Origin: Cesiribacter sp964504565
Lineage (GTDB): Bacteria; Bacteroidota; Bacteroidia; Cytophagales; Cyclobacteriaceae
Reading direction: 5' to 3'
DNA length: 64,000 nucleotides
Assembly: GCA_964504565.1 (NCBI GenBank)
Contig: CAZDEY010000002.1
Coordinates: 62,001 to 126,000, forward strand
In this document: positions 49,991 to 59,225 of the stretch, piece after piece
How the letters are laid out: each line of letters opens with the position of its first letter
Position numbering within the stretch: the first letter of the stretch is position 1
Made by a program: the position numbers and the translations under genes
Notes under the pieces: model-generated
Seen by the model: the letters and a program-made list of their open reading frames with translations, nothing else
What the model was told of the DNA's origin: nothing
The model's database searches: none

Positions 49991-49998
49991 TACCTTTG
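49991..49998 (+). promoter_or_regulatory. TAnnTTTG -7 box of hrpB
   Basis: TACCTTTG lies only four bases before the hrpB ATG, so a transcript from it would be leaderless. It sits within the 25-bp gap after the permease gene. Confidence 0.4.
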
Positions 49999-50002
49999 CA
50001 CC

Positions 50003-52468
50003 ATGACTGAAACTAGGCTGCCCGTTCTGGAAATTCTTCCTGGATTACTGGCCAAACTTAGCGAAGCCCCCTTGGTACTGCTGGAAGCGCCAACCGGCGC
50101 AGGTAAAAGCACCGGTTTGCCGCTTCAACTTCTTAAAGAGGAAAAAGGGAAGATAATAATGCTGCAGCCGCGCCGGTTGGCCGCTAAGTCGGTAGCTCGT
50201 AGACTGGCGCAGCAATTAGGCGAAGCGGTGGGGCAAACCGTAGGCTATCGGGTACGCTTCGATAGCCAGGTATCAGCCAATACTAAACTGGAAGTAGTAA
50301 CCGAGGGTATTCTTACCCGCATGCTTCAGCACGATAATGCCCTGGAAGGCATAAGCCTGCTAATATTTGATGAATTTCACGAACGCTCGTTACAAGCCGA
50401 TTTAGCCTTGACCCTGTGCCGCGATATGCAGGCCATTTTGCGCCCTGACTTGCGCATTTTAGTAATGTCCGCTACCCTGAACAGCGAGGTGTTATCGGAA
50501 AAGTTGGGGGCGCCGGTAGTAAAAAGCTTAGGCAGAAATTTTCCGGTAAAACTGGAGCACTGGGAACCAGAGCCTAACCAAACCATAGCTGAGCAGGTAA
50601 GCGGGGCCGTTCGGCGAGCTGTGCCTCAAACCAAAGGAGATATTTTGGTATTTCTACCCGGCAGTGGCGAAATTAAACAGGTTGCCGAAAAGCTGGAAAA
50701 TTGGCAGGTTCCGGCCGTAGTTCACCAGCTCTACGGCGACTTGCCCCCCGACCAGCAAGATGCTGCTCTGCTGCCCGATGCTGAAGGAAGGCAAAAAGTA
50801 ATATTGGCTACTTCCATAGCCGAAACCAGTTTAACCATTGCCGGAATAACCACCGTAATCGATTCAGGCTGGAGCCGGCGGCCGGTCTATGAACCTAAAA
50901 ATGGCCTCACCAGCCTGCAAACTGTACGGTTAAGCCTGGCTACGGCCGCTCAGCGTTCCGGCCGGGCGGGCAGGTTAGGGCCGGGTAAAGCTATTAGGTT
51001 GTGGAGTAAACCAGCGGAAAGTAAATTTTTAACCGACTTCCCCCCGGAAATACTGGAAGCCGATCTTTCAACATTGGTTTTAGAACTGGCCGAATGGGGT
51101 ACGAATGAGCCAAACGAACTACCCTGGGTGGATGCTCCGCCTAAAGGTTATATAAAATCGGCTAAAAGTCTGTTAACTTCTATAAATGCTTTAAGTGCTG
51201 AAGGTAAAATTACCGAAGAGGGTCGAGAAATTAACCGATTACCAACCCATCCTCGCATTGCTCACCTGCTGGTACACGGGAATAAGCAGGGCCTTGGAAG
51301 TTTAGCCTGTTTGGTAGCCGCCCTGCTGGAAGAACGGTCGTATGCCGGCGCCAGAAACTCTACCGATATTTCCTTAGCAGTTGAAAAACTAAACCGGGAT
51401 ATTCGGCAGAATAGCAAATTTAGCCAGCAGACTATTCAGATGGCTCGGCAGTGGGCTAAATTGCTAAGCTGCAAGGTAGACTGCGCATCGGTGGTAGATA
51501 CTGATGTGGGCTATTTACTATCACTGGCTTACCCGGAGCGAATAGCCCAGGCTGAACGAGTAGGCGTTAGTTTTCGTTACCGCTTAGCCAGCGGCCAGTG
51601 GGCCAGCCTACCCGAAGGCGATTCGCTGTTTCATAATGAATGGATTGCCATAGGGGCGTACGATGCCGGGCGAAAGGAGGGTAAAATTTTTTCAGCCGCA
51701 CCCTTAGCTCCAGAATATATTACTTCCATAACTTCTGCCGAAAAAAATGTGCGCTGGAATACGGAGCGAGAAGCAATAGAGTCGGTAGTGGAAAAGAGGG
51801 TAGGGGTTTTAGTAGCCTCCCGAAGCCGGAACCGGGAAATTGAACAGGAAGATGTTGATAAGCTATTTTGCGAATTATTCCGGCAGCAGGGAGTCAAAAT
51901 CTTTAAACCAGATGAGGCCACCATTACGTGGTTAAATCGTCTGCAAAGTCTGCACACTTGGCTGCCGGAACTGGAATTTCCCGATTTTTCGGAAAAAGCT
52001 TTGAAAGACAGGGTAGAAGATTGGCTGCCGCCCTATTTACTACATCTGCGTAAGCTAAGCGAACTTCAGAAACTCAATCTGAAAACCATACTAACCAGCA
52101 CCTTGCCTTACCACCTACAAAATGAGATTGATACGCTGGCCCCACCGCGCCTGGAGGTACCCAGCGGTTCAACTATTAGCCTGCAATACTTTGCCGATGG
52201 TTCGCCGCCGGTATTGGCGGTTCGTTTGCAAGAGGTTTTTGGTATGCCCGCCACGCCGGTAATAGCCAAGGATAAAGTGCCAGTGCTTATGCATTTGCTT
52301 TCCCCAGGTTATAAACCGGTGCAGGTTACGCAAGATTTAGCCTCATTCTGGAATACTACCTACGCCGAGGTACGTAAGGAACTACGCGGCCGCTATTCTA
52401 AACATTATTGGCCGGAAAACCCCTGGGAAGCCGAAGCTGTCCGGGGGGTGCGCCGAAAAAAGCAATGA
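50003..52468 (+). CDS. hrpB: ATP-dependent RNA helicase HrpB
   Basis: 821 aa, the full HrpB length. DEAH-type motifs: EAPTGAGKST (I), RLAAKSVA (Ia), DEFHERS (II, a DEAH variant), SATL (III), ATSIAETSLTI (V) and QRSGRAGRLGPGKAIRLW (VI). The C-terminal HrpB_C domain ends YSKHYWPENPWEA. HrpB is a conserved but poorly defined DEAH RNA helicase of bacteria. It is close to the ABC permease on the same strand but has its own likely box. It converges on the flippase gene with a 13-bp gap. Confidence 0.93.
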   Translation: MTETRLPVLEILPGLLAKLSEAPLVLLEAPTGAGKSTGLPLQLLKEEKGKIIMLQPRRLAAKSVARRLAQQLGEAVGQTVGYRVRFDSQVSANTKLEVVTEGILTRMLQHDNALEGISLLIFDEFHERSLQADLALTLCRDMQAILRPDLRILVMSATLNSEVLSEKLGAPVVKSLGRNFPVKLEHWEPEPNQTIAEQVSGAVRRAVPQTKGDILVFLPGSGEIKQVAEKLENWQVPAVVHQLYGDLPPDQQDAALLPDAEGRQKVILATSIAETSLTIAGITTVIDSGWSRRPVYEPKNGLTSLQTVRLSLATAAQRSGRAGRLGPGKAIRLWSKPAESKFLTDFPPEILEADLSTLVLELAEWGTNEPNELPWVDAPPKGYIKSAKSLLTSINALSAEGKITEEGREINRLPTHPRIAHLLVHGNKQGLGSLACLVAALLEERSYAGARNSTDISLAVEKLNRDIRQNSKFSQQTIQMARQWAKLLSCKVDCASVVDTDVGYLLSLAYPERIAQAERVGVSFRYRLASGQWASLPEGDSLFHNEWIAIGAYDAGRKEGKIFSAAPLAPEYITSITSAEKNVRWNTEREAIESVVEKRVGVLVASRSRNREIEQEDVDKLFCELFRQQGVKIFKPDEATITWLNRLQSLHTWLPELEFPDFSEKALKDRVEDWLPPYLLHLRKLSELQKLNLKTILTSTLPYHLQNEIDTLAPPRLEVPSGSTISLQYFADGSPPVLAVRLQEVFGMPATPVIAKDKVPVLMHLLSPGYKPVQVTQDLASFWNTTYAEVRKELRGRYSKHYWPENPWEAEAVRGVRRKKQ

Positions 52469-52481
52469 AGCAGCTCAGGCT

Positions 52482-53873
52482 TTAAGCACGGAATAATTCT
52501 TTATACCGGCTGAAATTAGTTAATACCTCCCAGCCGTAGTATAAACTGGCTGCACTTAGTGCAATTAACTGGATAACTAAATTACCAACGTAATTTCCGG
52601 CTAAAATGGTAATAGGGAACAATATAGCAGGAGCTACGGAATAGAGATACCGCTTATCTAGCTTCCCAACACTATAAACTAAGTAAAGCGGTAGAGTAAT
52701 AGCTATACAATTAGCTGCGTAGGCCAAGGCAATGGCTTCGCTGGAGTGTAAGGCAGCAGCACTTACCAATATTAGCAGGCTTACAGTAGAAATTAGAGTG
52801 AGCCTACTATAGGACTGTTCCTGTTTATAGTAAAGCAGTATGCTCTGGCTGCCGGCCATAAGCGGCTGGGTTAAAGCCACCGGACATAAAATTGCCAGAA
52901 AAACCCCAACTGCTGCCCAATCTTGTCCCCAAAGAAAAACCGATAGCTCCGTGCCAAGTAGTGAAAAAATCCATATAAAGGGCAGAAGGGTTAGTGTAAT
53001 TAGGGAAGCCAGAAGTTGAACATCTACTATAGCCTTTTTATCAGGCTTAGTTTCCGGTAAAACCCGGTATAGAAAGTAATTAAGTTGGCTAAGCAGGAGG
53101 TTTGAAGGAGTGTATATAACACTGTAAGCTCTATTATAGACACCCAACACCGCAGTACTAAAAAACCGGGCAATAAATACAGAATCGATATTCTGGCGGG
53201 CGTAACGTACGCTGGTAATAATGCCTACGTTACGAAAAAGGCTGCCTAATTGAGGCCACTCGTGCCGGATGCTGCTTATATTAGGCTTACCCGATGGAGA
53301 GAATACCATTAAATAAAGAAGTGCGCTGAGTAATGGCGGAGCCAGCAGGGCGTAAGGGCCAAATCCCCTTACTGCTAAAACCACGCTTATAACTATTGAT
53401 ACTAAGGCCGCGGTTAAGTCAAGCCTGTACAGTTTTTGGAAGTTGCCGTTCTTGCGAGCCAGGGCTACTGTTATAGCAGTGAATGATTTTATTACTATGG
53501 AAATAGCCAGAATTATTCCGATGCGGCTGACTATAGCTTGTTGAAAAAACAAACCAACCAGGTAGGAAGCCAAGCATAGTAGTAAGGCAGCAATTAACCC
53601 TTTCACTACCGAAAGGCTATAGGCAGCTACCCTTAACTCCTTACGGTACGGTTCCCTAATAATGGCCTCGGTTACACCCAAATCGGTATACTTTTGTAGC
53701 AGATTGTAGGCTATTACGGCTAAACCATATATGCCGTATTCGGCCGGTGAAATATAGCGGCTTAGTAGTATTGAACTGAGCAGATAGGCTATATCACTCA
53801 GATATTTTACCGAACCCTCAGACAGGAATTTCCGCAGAAAAACGTACTGCTTTTGGGCACCTGCTTTCCCCAT
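52482..53873 (-). CDS. Oligosaccharide flippase / polysaccharide export protein (Wzx/MATE type)
   Basis: 463 aa with about 12 predicted membrane helices and no signal peptide. The N-terminal YLSDIAYLLSSILLSRYISPAEYGIYGLAVIAYNLLQKYTDLGVTEAIIR is the typical polysaccharide-flippase opening. It probably moves lipid-linked glycan intermediates across the inner membrane. Its ATG overlaps the smc stop (TAATG), so its translation is likely coupled to smc. No glycosyltransferase cluster is adjacent, so the glycan is unknown. Confidence 0.87.
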   Translation of the reverse strand: MGKAGAQKQYVFLRKFLSEGSVKYLSDIAYLLSSILLSRYISPAEYGIYGLAVIAYNLLQKYTDLGVTEAIIREPYRKELRVAAYSLSVVKGLIAALLLCLASYLVGLFFQQAIVSRIGIILAISIVIKSFTAITVALARKNGNFQKLYRLDLTAALVSIVISVVLAVRGFGPYALLAPPLLSALLYLMVFSPSGKPNISSIRHEWPQLGSLFRNVGIITSVRYARQNIDSVFIARFFSTAVLGVYNRAYSVIYTPSNLLLSQLNYFLYRVLPETKPDKKAIVDVQLLASLITLTLLPFIWIFSLLGTELSVFLWGQDWAAVGVFLAILCPVALTQPLMAGSQSILLYYKQEQSYSRLTLISTVSLLILVSAAALHSSEAIALAYAANCIAITLPLYLVYSVGKLDKRYLYSVAPAILFPITILAGNYVGNLVIQLIALSAASLYYGWEVLTNFSRYKELFRA

Positions 53874-56800
53874 TAAGCAGTAACTTCTAGCTCACGCAAA
53901 TCAACCGGTACCACCCGCGATACGCCCTGCTCCAGCATGGTTACGCCGTACATAATATCGGTACTGGCCATAGTACGCTTATTGTGGGTCACGATGATAA
54001 ATTGCGATTCCTCGCTAAACTTGCGGATGATATTATTGAACTTATCAATATTAGCATCGTCCAGCGGGGCGTCCACCTCATCGAAAATACAGAAGGGGGC
54101 CGGTTTAAGCAGGTAAATAGAAAAGAGTAGCGAAGTAGCTGTCAGGGTTTTTTCGCCCCCGCTAAGCTGGTTGATAGTCAGCGGCCGTTTGCCTTTGGGT
54201 TTGGCAATAATATCAATTGCGCTTTCCAGCGGACTTTCCGGGTTCACCAGTTTTAAATCACAATCATCTTCCTCGGTAAATAGGCTCCGGAATACCTTTA
54301 TAAAATTGACTTTTATTTTTTCAAAAGCATCCAGAAATGCCTCACGGGCAGCGGTATCTAGTTGCTCCATGGTTTCTTCCAACGCCAGTTTGGCGGCCAA
54401 AAGGTCATCGCGCTGGGTACTTATAAAGGTATGCCGTTCCTTAATTTCCTCGTACGCTTCCATAGCCATTGGGTTAATTGGGCCTATTCGCTCAATTTTC
54501 TCCTTTAGCTTTTGATTTTCTTCCCGACAGGTTTCCAGGTTTGGCAGTTCTTCCTCAGTTTCAAAATGGCTTAGTTCTTTCAGGGCTTCTTCCCCAAACT
54601 CAACCGAAAGGCGTTCCTGAACGCTATTAATCTGCAGGTTAATTTCGTTCAGCTTATTTTTCAGTTCCATAGTCAGCGCCTGCGAGCTTTCGCGCTGCCG
54701 CTGTATTTCGCGCAGGTTCTTTTCTATGGCATCAACCTCGCCCCGGCTTTGGTAGTAGCTTTGCTCAGCTTCATTCACACCCCGCTCAATCTCGCCCCGC
54801 TCAGTATACAAAGCCTGCAATTCATCGTCGCCTACCTCATTGCGCTGGAGTAGTTCGTCAATTTCAGTTGAGATCTTATTGAATTCCTGTTCGTTTTTGA
54901 GTAGCCTCTCTTGCGTAGTTTTTCGGTTAGTAGTCTTAAATTCCCACTCCTGTTCCAGGCGCTGTATTTGGTTAGAAACCTGGTGATAGCTGATATTCTG
55001 TTGGTTGTAGGCCTCGGAGGCAGTAGCCAAAAGTTCGCCGTAGCGCTGGGCTTCCGAGCTGTTTACCTCCAACTCTTCGGTTAGGCTATTTAGTAGTGTT
55101 CGCTTTTCCTTGAGGGTAGGTTCAATTTCTTCCAGTTGCTCTCTAAGCTCAACCATTTTATCCTGAAGTTCTTCCTGCTTACCGCTTTGGTTTTCTAAAA
55201 AGCGCAGAAGTTGTTCGTATTGGGTTTGAACCTGTACTTTATCTTGCTGAACCCGGCTTAGTTGCTTTCTCAGTTCCTCCAGCTTAGGCTGAACGGTGTA
55301 GGCTTTTAATTGGCCATATTCTTCCTGAAGATGCTGGTTAAGTTTTTCTTGTTTATCAGCTTCCTTTTTAAGCTGTTGAACTTCAACTTTTAAATTTTCC
55401 AGGTTTTTAGCCCGACCAATCCGGTTTCCTTCGAACAGGCCAACCGAACCTCCGGTCAGGCTTTTAGGCCGGTAAATTGCCTGCCCACTCTTGGTAATCA
55501 CCGTAACTTCCGCAAAGGTTTCAGCAACAAAGTTATCTTCCGCAAAACAAACCGAACTGAACAGGTACCGGGCAAGAGAGCTGTAGCGGCTATCGGTTTC
55601 AATTAGCTTGAGGGCCGGTATGGTGTTTGGGGGATAATTGGGGGAGTAAGAGTTATTACCATCTAATAATTCCAGTACAAAGAAATTAGCCCGGCCCCGG
55701 TTAGCTTCTCTAAGCTGTTTTATGCCCTCCTGAGCCTGGGCTAGGGTTTCAACCACATAATAGTTCAGATATGGCTCAAGGTAGGTTTCCAACGCAATCC
55801 GGTATTCAGCCGAGCTTGTGAAGATATCGGAAAGCAGTGGTGCTTCTTTGCCCCAACTGGTTTGTTTTTTTAGGTACTTAATTGCCTCGGGAAAGCCCTC
55901 CAGATTATCAACCAAACTCTTGGTAAGGGCATATTCATTTTGCCGGGCATCCAGCGTACGCCGGAGTTTATTCAGGTTTTGCTGCGCTTCAGCCGCCGAG
56001 AGTTCAGCCTGGGCAAGCTTCTCTTTGTGCTCAAAATCGTGCTGCTGCAATTGTTCGTATTCCTGTTCCAGCACCTGTACATCTTCGGATAATTGGGCAA
56101 GTTTTGTCCGGTATTCACTCAAACTGCTGGAGCTTTGGTGTGAATCCCGGGCAGTTTTNNNNNNNNNNTCTAGTTCCTGCTGGAGGCTGCTAACTTGCAT
56201 TTGCTTCATTTCTAGGCTTTTTTGCAGGCTATATACTTCCTCCTGTATAGATTTATAGAGTTGGTTAACCTCCGCCAGGCGGCTTCGGTACTGAGTGGCT
56301 TGTTCCTGAGCCAAAATTTTTGCCTCCTGCTTTCGACTGAGCAGAGCTTCCGCTTCTAATTGGTGTTTCTGCACCGATTCAATTTCAGCTTCCAGGCGTT
56401 CTAGGGTAAAAATTGCCCGTTCCGCACTCTGCCTATCCTCTACAATCTGGTTTTGTAAACTATCTCTTCTATCGTACAAAAACCGTAAACGTTCGTTCTT
56501 AAGCTTTTTCTCGCTTTCTAACTGACGAATATTGCTGACGTGAGTATTAAGAGATTTCTGACGGCTGCTTAGCAAACGTTCGGCTTCTAGTACGACTTTC
56601 TTAGTTTCCTCCAAACGGGCCTCCTGACTGGCGCGAGCGGCCGTTATACCTTCCTGCCGGTCGCTTTCTTCGGTTAGCTGCCGGGCAATGCGCACCTTGC
56701 CTTCTTCCTGATCGTGCAAACGAACCCACGCTAGTTTAATGCTGGCGGCTTTGTATTCTTTTTTTAGGGTGAAGTAGCGTTCGGCCTGACGAGCCTGACG

Positions 56801-57418
56801 TTCCAAGCTCTTTAAGTTCTTGTCAATTTCGAATAGTAAATCCTCTACCCGGTCCAGGTCGGCATCGGTATCTTCCAGCTTGCGCAGGGTTTGCTTCTTA
56901 TGGCTTTTAAATTTGGATATACCGGCGGCTTCTTCAAACAGGGCCCGGCGGGAGTTTTCCTTATCGTTCAGCAGTTCATCTATCATTTTTAGTTCAATAA
57001 TAGCATAGCTGTTACTGGCAATACCGGTATCCATAAACAAGCCGGTAATATCCTTTAGGCGGCAGGGTACGCCGTTTAGTTCGTACTCGCTGTCGCCACT
57101 GCGGTAATAACGGCGCGTTATAGTAACTTGCGAGTATTCGGTAGGCAGCAAGTTTTTAGTATTATCGAAGGTTAAGGAAACCTCGGCTAACTGGCTGGCT
57201 TTGCGGTTTTTGGTGCCATTAAAGATAATATTCTCCATCTTATCGGAGCGCAGGGCCCGAGTTTTTTGCTCGCCCAGCACCCAGCGTATAGCGTCTACCA
57301 CATTGCTTTTGCCGCAGCCGTTAGGCCCCACAATTCCAGTAATTCCTTCATTAAACTGAATAATTACCCGATCGCCAAAACTTTTAAAACCCTTAATTTC
57401 CAGACATGTAAGGCGCAT
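53873..57418 (-). CDS. smc: Chromosome segregation ATPase SMC (contains an assembly gap)
   Basis: 1181 aa. Walker A GPNGCGKSN near residue 33, Q-loop, two long coiled coils (about 170-500 and 670-1000) around a hinge at about 510-650 (EGFPEAIKYLKKQ ... TGGSVGLFEGNRIG), and the C-terminal signature LSGGEKTLTATSLLF with Walker B FCIFDEVDAPLDDANIDKF. SMC with ScpAB organises and segregates the chromosome; scpA/scpB are not in the window. The ten-N gap at 56159-56168 falls in the first coiled coil and leaves the frame intact (a gap of 1 modulo 3 also fits). Confidence 0.97.
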   Translation of the reverse strand: MRLTCLEIKGFKSFGDRVIIQFNEGITGIVGPNGCGKSNVVDAIRWVLGEQKTRALRSDKMENIIFNGTKNRKASQLAEVSLTFDNTKNLLPTEYSQVTITRRYYRSGDSEYELNGVPCRLKDITGLFMDTGIASNSYAIIELKMIDELLNDKENSRRALFEEAAGISKFKSHKKQTLRKLEDTDADLDRVEDLLFEIDKNLKSLERQARQAERYFTLKKEYKAASIKLAWVRLHDQEEGKVRIARQLTEESDRQEGITAARASQEARLEETKKVVLEAERLLSSRQKSLNTHVSNIRQLESEKKLKNERLRFLYDRRDSLQNQIVEDRQSAERAIFTLERLEAEIESVQKHQLEAEALLSRKQEAKILAQEQATQYRSRLAEVNQLYKSIQEEVYSLQKSLEMKQMQVSSLQQELXXXXKTARDSHQSSSSLSEYRTKLAQLSEDVQVLEQEYEQLQQHDFEHKEKLAQAELSAAEAQQNLNKLRRTLDARQNEYALTKSLVDNLEGFPEAIKYLKKQTSWGKEAPLLSDIFTSSAEYRIALETYLEPYLNYYVVETLAQAQEGIKQLREANRGRANFFVLELLDGNNSYSPNYPPNTIPALKLIETDSRYSSLARYLFSSVCFAEDNFVAETFAEVTVITKSGQAIYRPKSLTGGSVGLFEGNRIGRAKNLENLKVEVQQLKKEADKQEKLNQHLQEEYGQLKAYTVQPKLEELRKQLSRVQQDKVQVQTQYEQLLRFLENQSGKQEELQDKMVELREQLEEIEPTLKEKRTLLNSLTEELEVNSSEAQRYGELLATASEAYNQQNISYHQVSNQIQRLEQEWEFKTTNRKTTQERLLKNEQEFNKISTEIDELLQRNEVGDDELQALYTERGEIERGVNEAEQSYYQSRGEVDAIEKNLREIQRQRESSQALTMELKNKLNEINLQINSVQERLSVEFGEEALKELSHFETEEELPNLETCREENQKLKEKIERIGPINPMAMEAYEEIKERHTFISTQRDDLLAAKLALEETMEQLDTAAREAFLDAFEKIKVNFIKVFRSLFTEEDDCDLKLVNPESPLESAIDIIAKPKGKRPLTINQLSGGEKTLTATSLLFSIYLLKPAPFCIFDEVDAPLDDANIDKFNNIIRKFSEESQFIIVTHNKRTMASTDIMYGVTMLEQGVSRVVPVDLRELEVTA
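56159..56168. other. Assembly gap of ten N
   Basis: Placeholder inside the smc coiled coil. Ten or any 1-modulo-3 number of bases keeps both flanks in frame. Confidence 0.9.
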
Positions 57419-57458
57419 ACCTAACGCTAGTTGAATTAGCCAGCCTGAAAATTACTAA

Positions 57459-57466
57459 TAATTTTG
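57459..57466 (+). promoter_or_regulatory. TAnnTTTG -7 box of the 188-aa protein gene
   Basis: TAATTTTG with TTG at 57431-57433 upstream; the ATG is 31 bases downstream. It lies in the short divergent region with smc. Confidence 0.45.
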
Positions 57467-57497
57467 TTATTTTGAGAAGAATTTCGCGTGTAAAGCT

Positions 57498-58064
57498 ATG
57501 GAGCAGATTCTGGTGTACATTGTACTAGGCATTGGTTATTTAATACTGAAGGCTTTAGGGAAGAAGAATAATCCTGGTAGTCCGCCGCCCGAAGCCTGGC
57601 CTACTGACTACGAAGACGATACCGGCTATGAGGGTCAGCGCACCCCTGGCCAGGCTACGCAGCCGGCATCCTTAGAAGAACTTCTGGAACGCTTTGATGA
57701 GGCTAAACAGCGGGCCCAACGCCGCGCCCAAGAGAAAACCGAAGCTATAGAGTCTCCGGAGCCTCAGGCCAGTCAGCAACCTATGTATCGTAACTTAGAA
57801 CAAGAAGCGGCTCAGCGAATTAAGCACGCTGAAGAACAGCGCCAGTTGCAGGATATTCTTTCGGCGCAGGAACGAGTAAAGCAGCAGGAAAGAGAGTTCT
57901 ATCAGCAGGTGAAATCCGGTAGTAAACTAGGTAATATTGAAAGTAGAAAAAGTAAGTTTAAAAGGAAAAGCGATTCGCGTTCAAAGTATAAAAATTTGCT
58001 TATAAAGCGCGGCGGCTTAAAACAAGCCGTAGTTATGAAGGAAATCTTAGATCGAAAGTATTAA
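57498..58064 (+). CDS. Membrane-anchored Glu/Gln-rich coiled-coil protein
   Basis: 188 aa. One N-terminal helix (ILVYIVLGIGYLILKAL) anchors it. A Pro/Gly/Asp-rich linker (residues 25-60) follows, then a helical, charged region with EAAQRIKHAEEQRQLQDILSA-type heptads, and a basic end (KSKFKRKSDSRSKYKNLLIKRGG). The last ~15 residues (LKQAVVMKEILDRKY) could be a short docking helix. Family unknown. It is divergent from smc; no functional link is implied. Confidence 0.65.
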   Translation: MEQILVYIVLGIGYLILKALGKKNNPGSPPPEAWPTDYEDDTGYEGQRTPGQATQPASLEELLERFDEAKQRAQRRAQEKTEAIESPEPQASQQPMYRNLEQEAAQRIKHAEEQRQLQDILSAQERVKQQEREFYQQVKSGSKLGNIESRKSKFKRKSDSRSKYKNLLIKRGGLKQAVVMKEILDRKY

Positions 58065-58094
58065 AAAAGGACTACCGTAAGGTAGTCCTTTGAA
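58063..58094 (+). terminator. Terminator of the coiled-coil protein gene
   Basis: aaaggactacc pairs with ggtagtccttt around a GTAA loop. Confidence 0.85.
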
Positions 58095-58114
58095 TATTAA
58101 AACTGGTTCTTAAC

Positions 58115-59068
58115 TTATATATCGCTAATTCTAAAACGTACTGGCAGCGATACTTCAGTAGCCACACTCTGAGAACTCATCATACCAGGTTCCCACATGC
58201 CACTGGTTGCATTTACTGCCTTGATGGCTTCTTTTTCCATTTCCTTAATAGCCTCTTCGCGCTCGTTTTCGCTTACCTGAGTAGGATTAAGCGGACCTTT
58301 AACTGGTTCGGTTTGTCCATCAATACTATTAGAAACTTTTGCGTTTCGTACGGTTCCATTAGCATCTACTACAAAATCAACAAATATGGTACCTTCAATT
58401 TCAGCTACTTGGGCAGTTCTTGGGTAGTCAATCTCGTCTTCTAAAAACTCATACAGTGCATCAAACCCTTTTTTAGGAACCGGATCTACCTCGGCCGAAA
58501 CGTAGGCTTTAGAAGTTTTATTCATTTGGCCTCTAAGTTTGTTGCGGCTTTCCATACGGCGTTTCTCCATATCGCGCATCTTATCGGCGGTGGTTTGGTC
58601 GCTTACGTTATCATAGTAAACTCCGTAGTAATCGTAGCTATAGTCTGAGGTTTTATAATCATCGGTATAGCGGTAATCTATCCCCGGATTAGTCCTCAGG
58701 GCATCGCGGATTTCCTGATTTACGTCGCTGTACTCTTTGTACGCTGCCTCATAGTCCGTATCGGACATTTGCTGGTTACTGCTAGCTGATCCACTAGTGT
58801 TATTGTTTGAACTAGCTTGTTCTTCCATCATTTTCTGACGGTTGTCGTAAGCAGTACCCATAGATTCGGTATCGTAATCGCGGGTTGGTGCCTCGTAGGC
58901 GGTGTTTGAAGCTGGCTCTACGTCAGTAGTTACCACTTCCATATCATCTACTTCGTCTTCATCGACCTCACGGCCGTCATTATCGCAGGCAGTAAAGGTA
59001 AACACGGCTGCCATAGCCATTATACTACCACTAGCACGAAGTGTGTTGGTTAAAAAATTCTTTTTCAT
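58115..59068 (-). CDS. Lipoprotein with TonB-like C-terminal domain
   Basis: 317 aa from ATG 59068; the frame is open 13 codons further, but MKKNFLTNTLR begins the signal peptide. A lipobox (FTFTAC) follows. Residues about 30-175 are acidic, low-complexity and Tyr/Asp-rich, likely disordered. The C-terminal ~120 residues are a TonB-C-like fold (GTIFVDFVVDANGTVRNAKVS, MWEPGMMSSQSVATEVSLPVRFRI). As a lipid-anchored protein without an inner-membrane helix it is an unusual TonB-type protein, so receptor energising is doubtful. Function unknown. Confidence 0.75.
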   Translation of the reverse strand: MKKNFLTNTLRASGSIMAMAAVFTFTACDNDGREVDEDEVDDMEVVTTDVEPASNTAYEAPTRDYDTESMGTAYDNRQKMMEEQASSNNNTSGSASSNQQMSDTDYEAAYKEYSDVNQEIRDALRTNPGIDYRYTDDYKTSDYSYDYYGVYYDNVSDQTTADKMRDMEKRRMESRNKLRGQMNKTSKAYVSAEVDPVPKKGFDALYEFLEDEIDYPRTAQVAEIEGTIFVDFVVDANGTVRNAKVSNSIDGQTEPVKGPLNPTQVSENEREEAIKEMEKEAIKAVNATSGMWEPGMMSSQSVATEVSLPVRFRISDI

Positions 59069-59099
59069 CTTAAAAATATTTAGGTTTTGGTAGAATTCT

Positions 59100-59149
59100 A
59101 AAAACAAAAAGTGTAAATGCCAACAGATTGTTTTGCTGGTATTTACACT
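59100..59149 (-). terminator. Terminator of the desaturase gene
   Basis: On the minus strand aagtgtaaatacc pairs with ggcatttacactt, followed by tttttgttttta. Stem of about 13 bp. Confidence 0.85.
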
Positions 59150-59225
59150 TCTAAACTAGCTTAACCCAAAAATGTTGGAATTATCCTAATTTCTGCTTAA
59201 GCTTTCGGGCACTACCTAACCTTAA

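Noticed and set aside
50003..57418. Anti-phage or conflict system formed by the helicase, flippase and smc genes
   Set aside because: These are standard housekeeping families (HrpB, Wzx, SMC) with full-length family signatures; the grouping has no defence hallmark.
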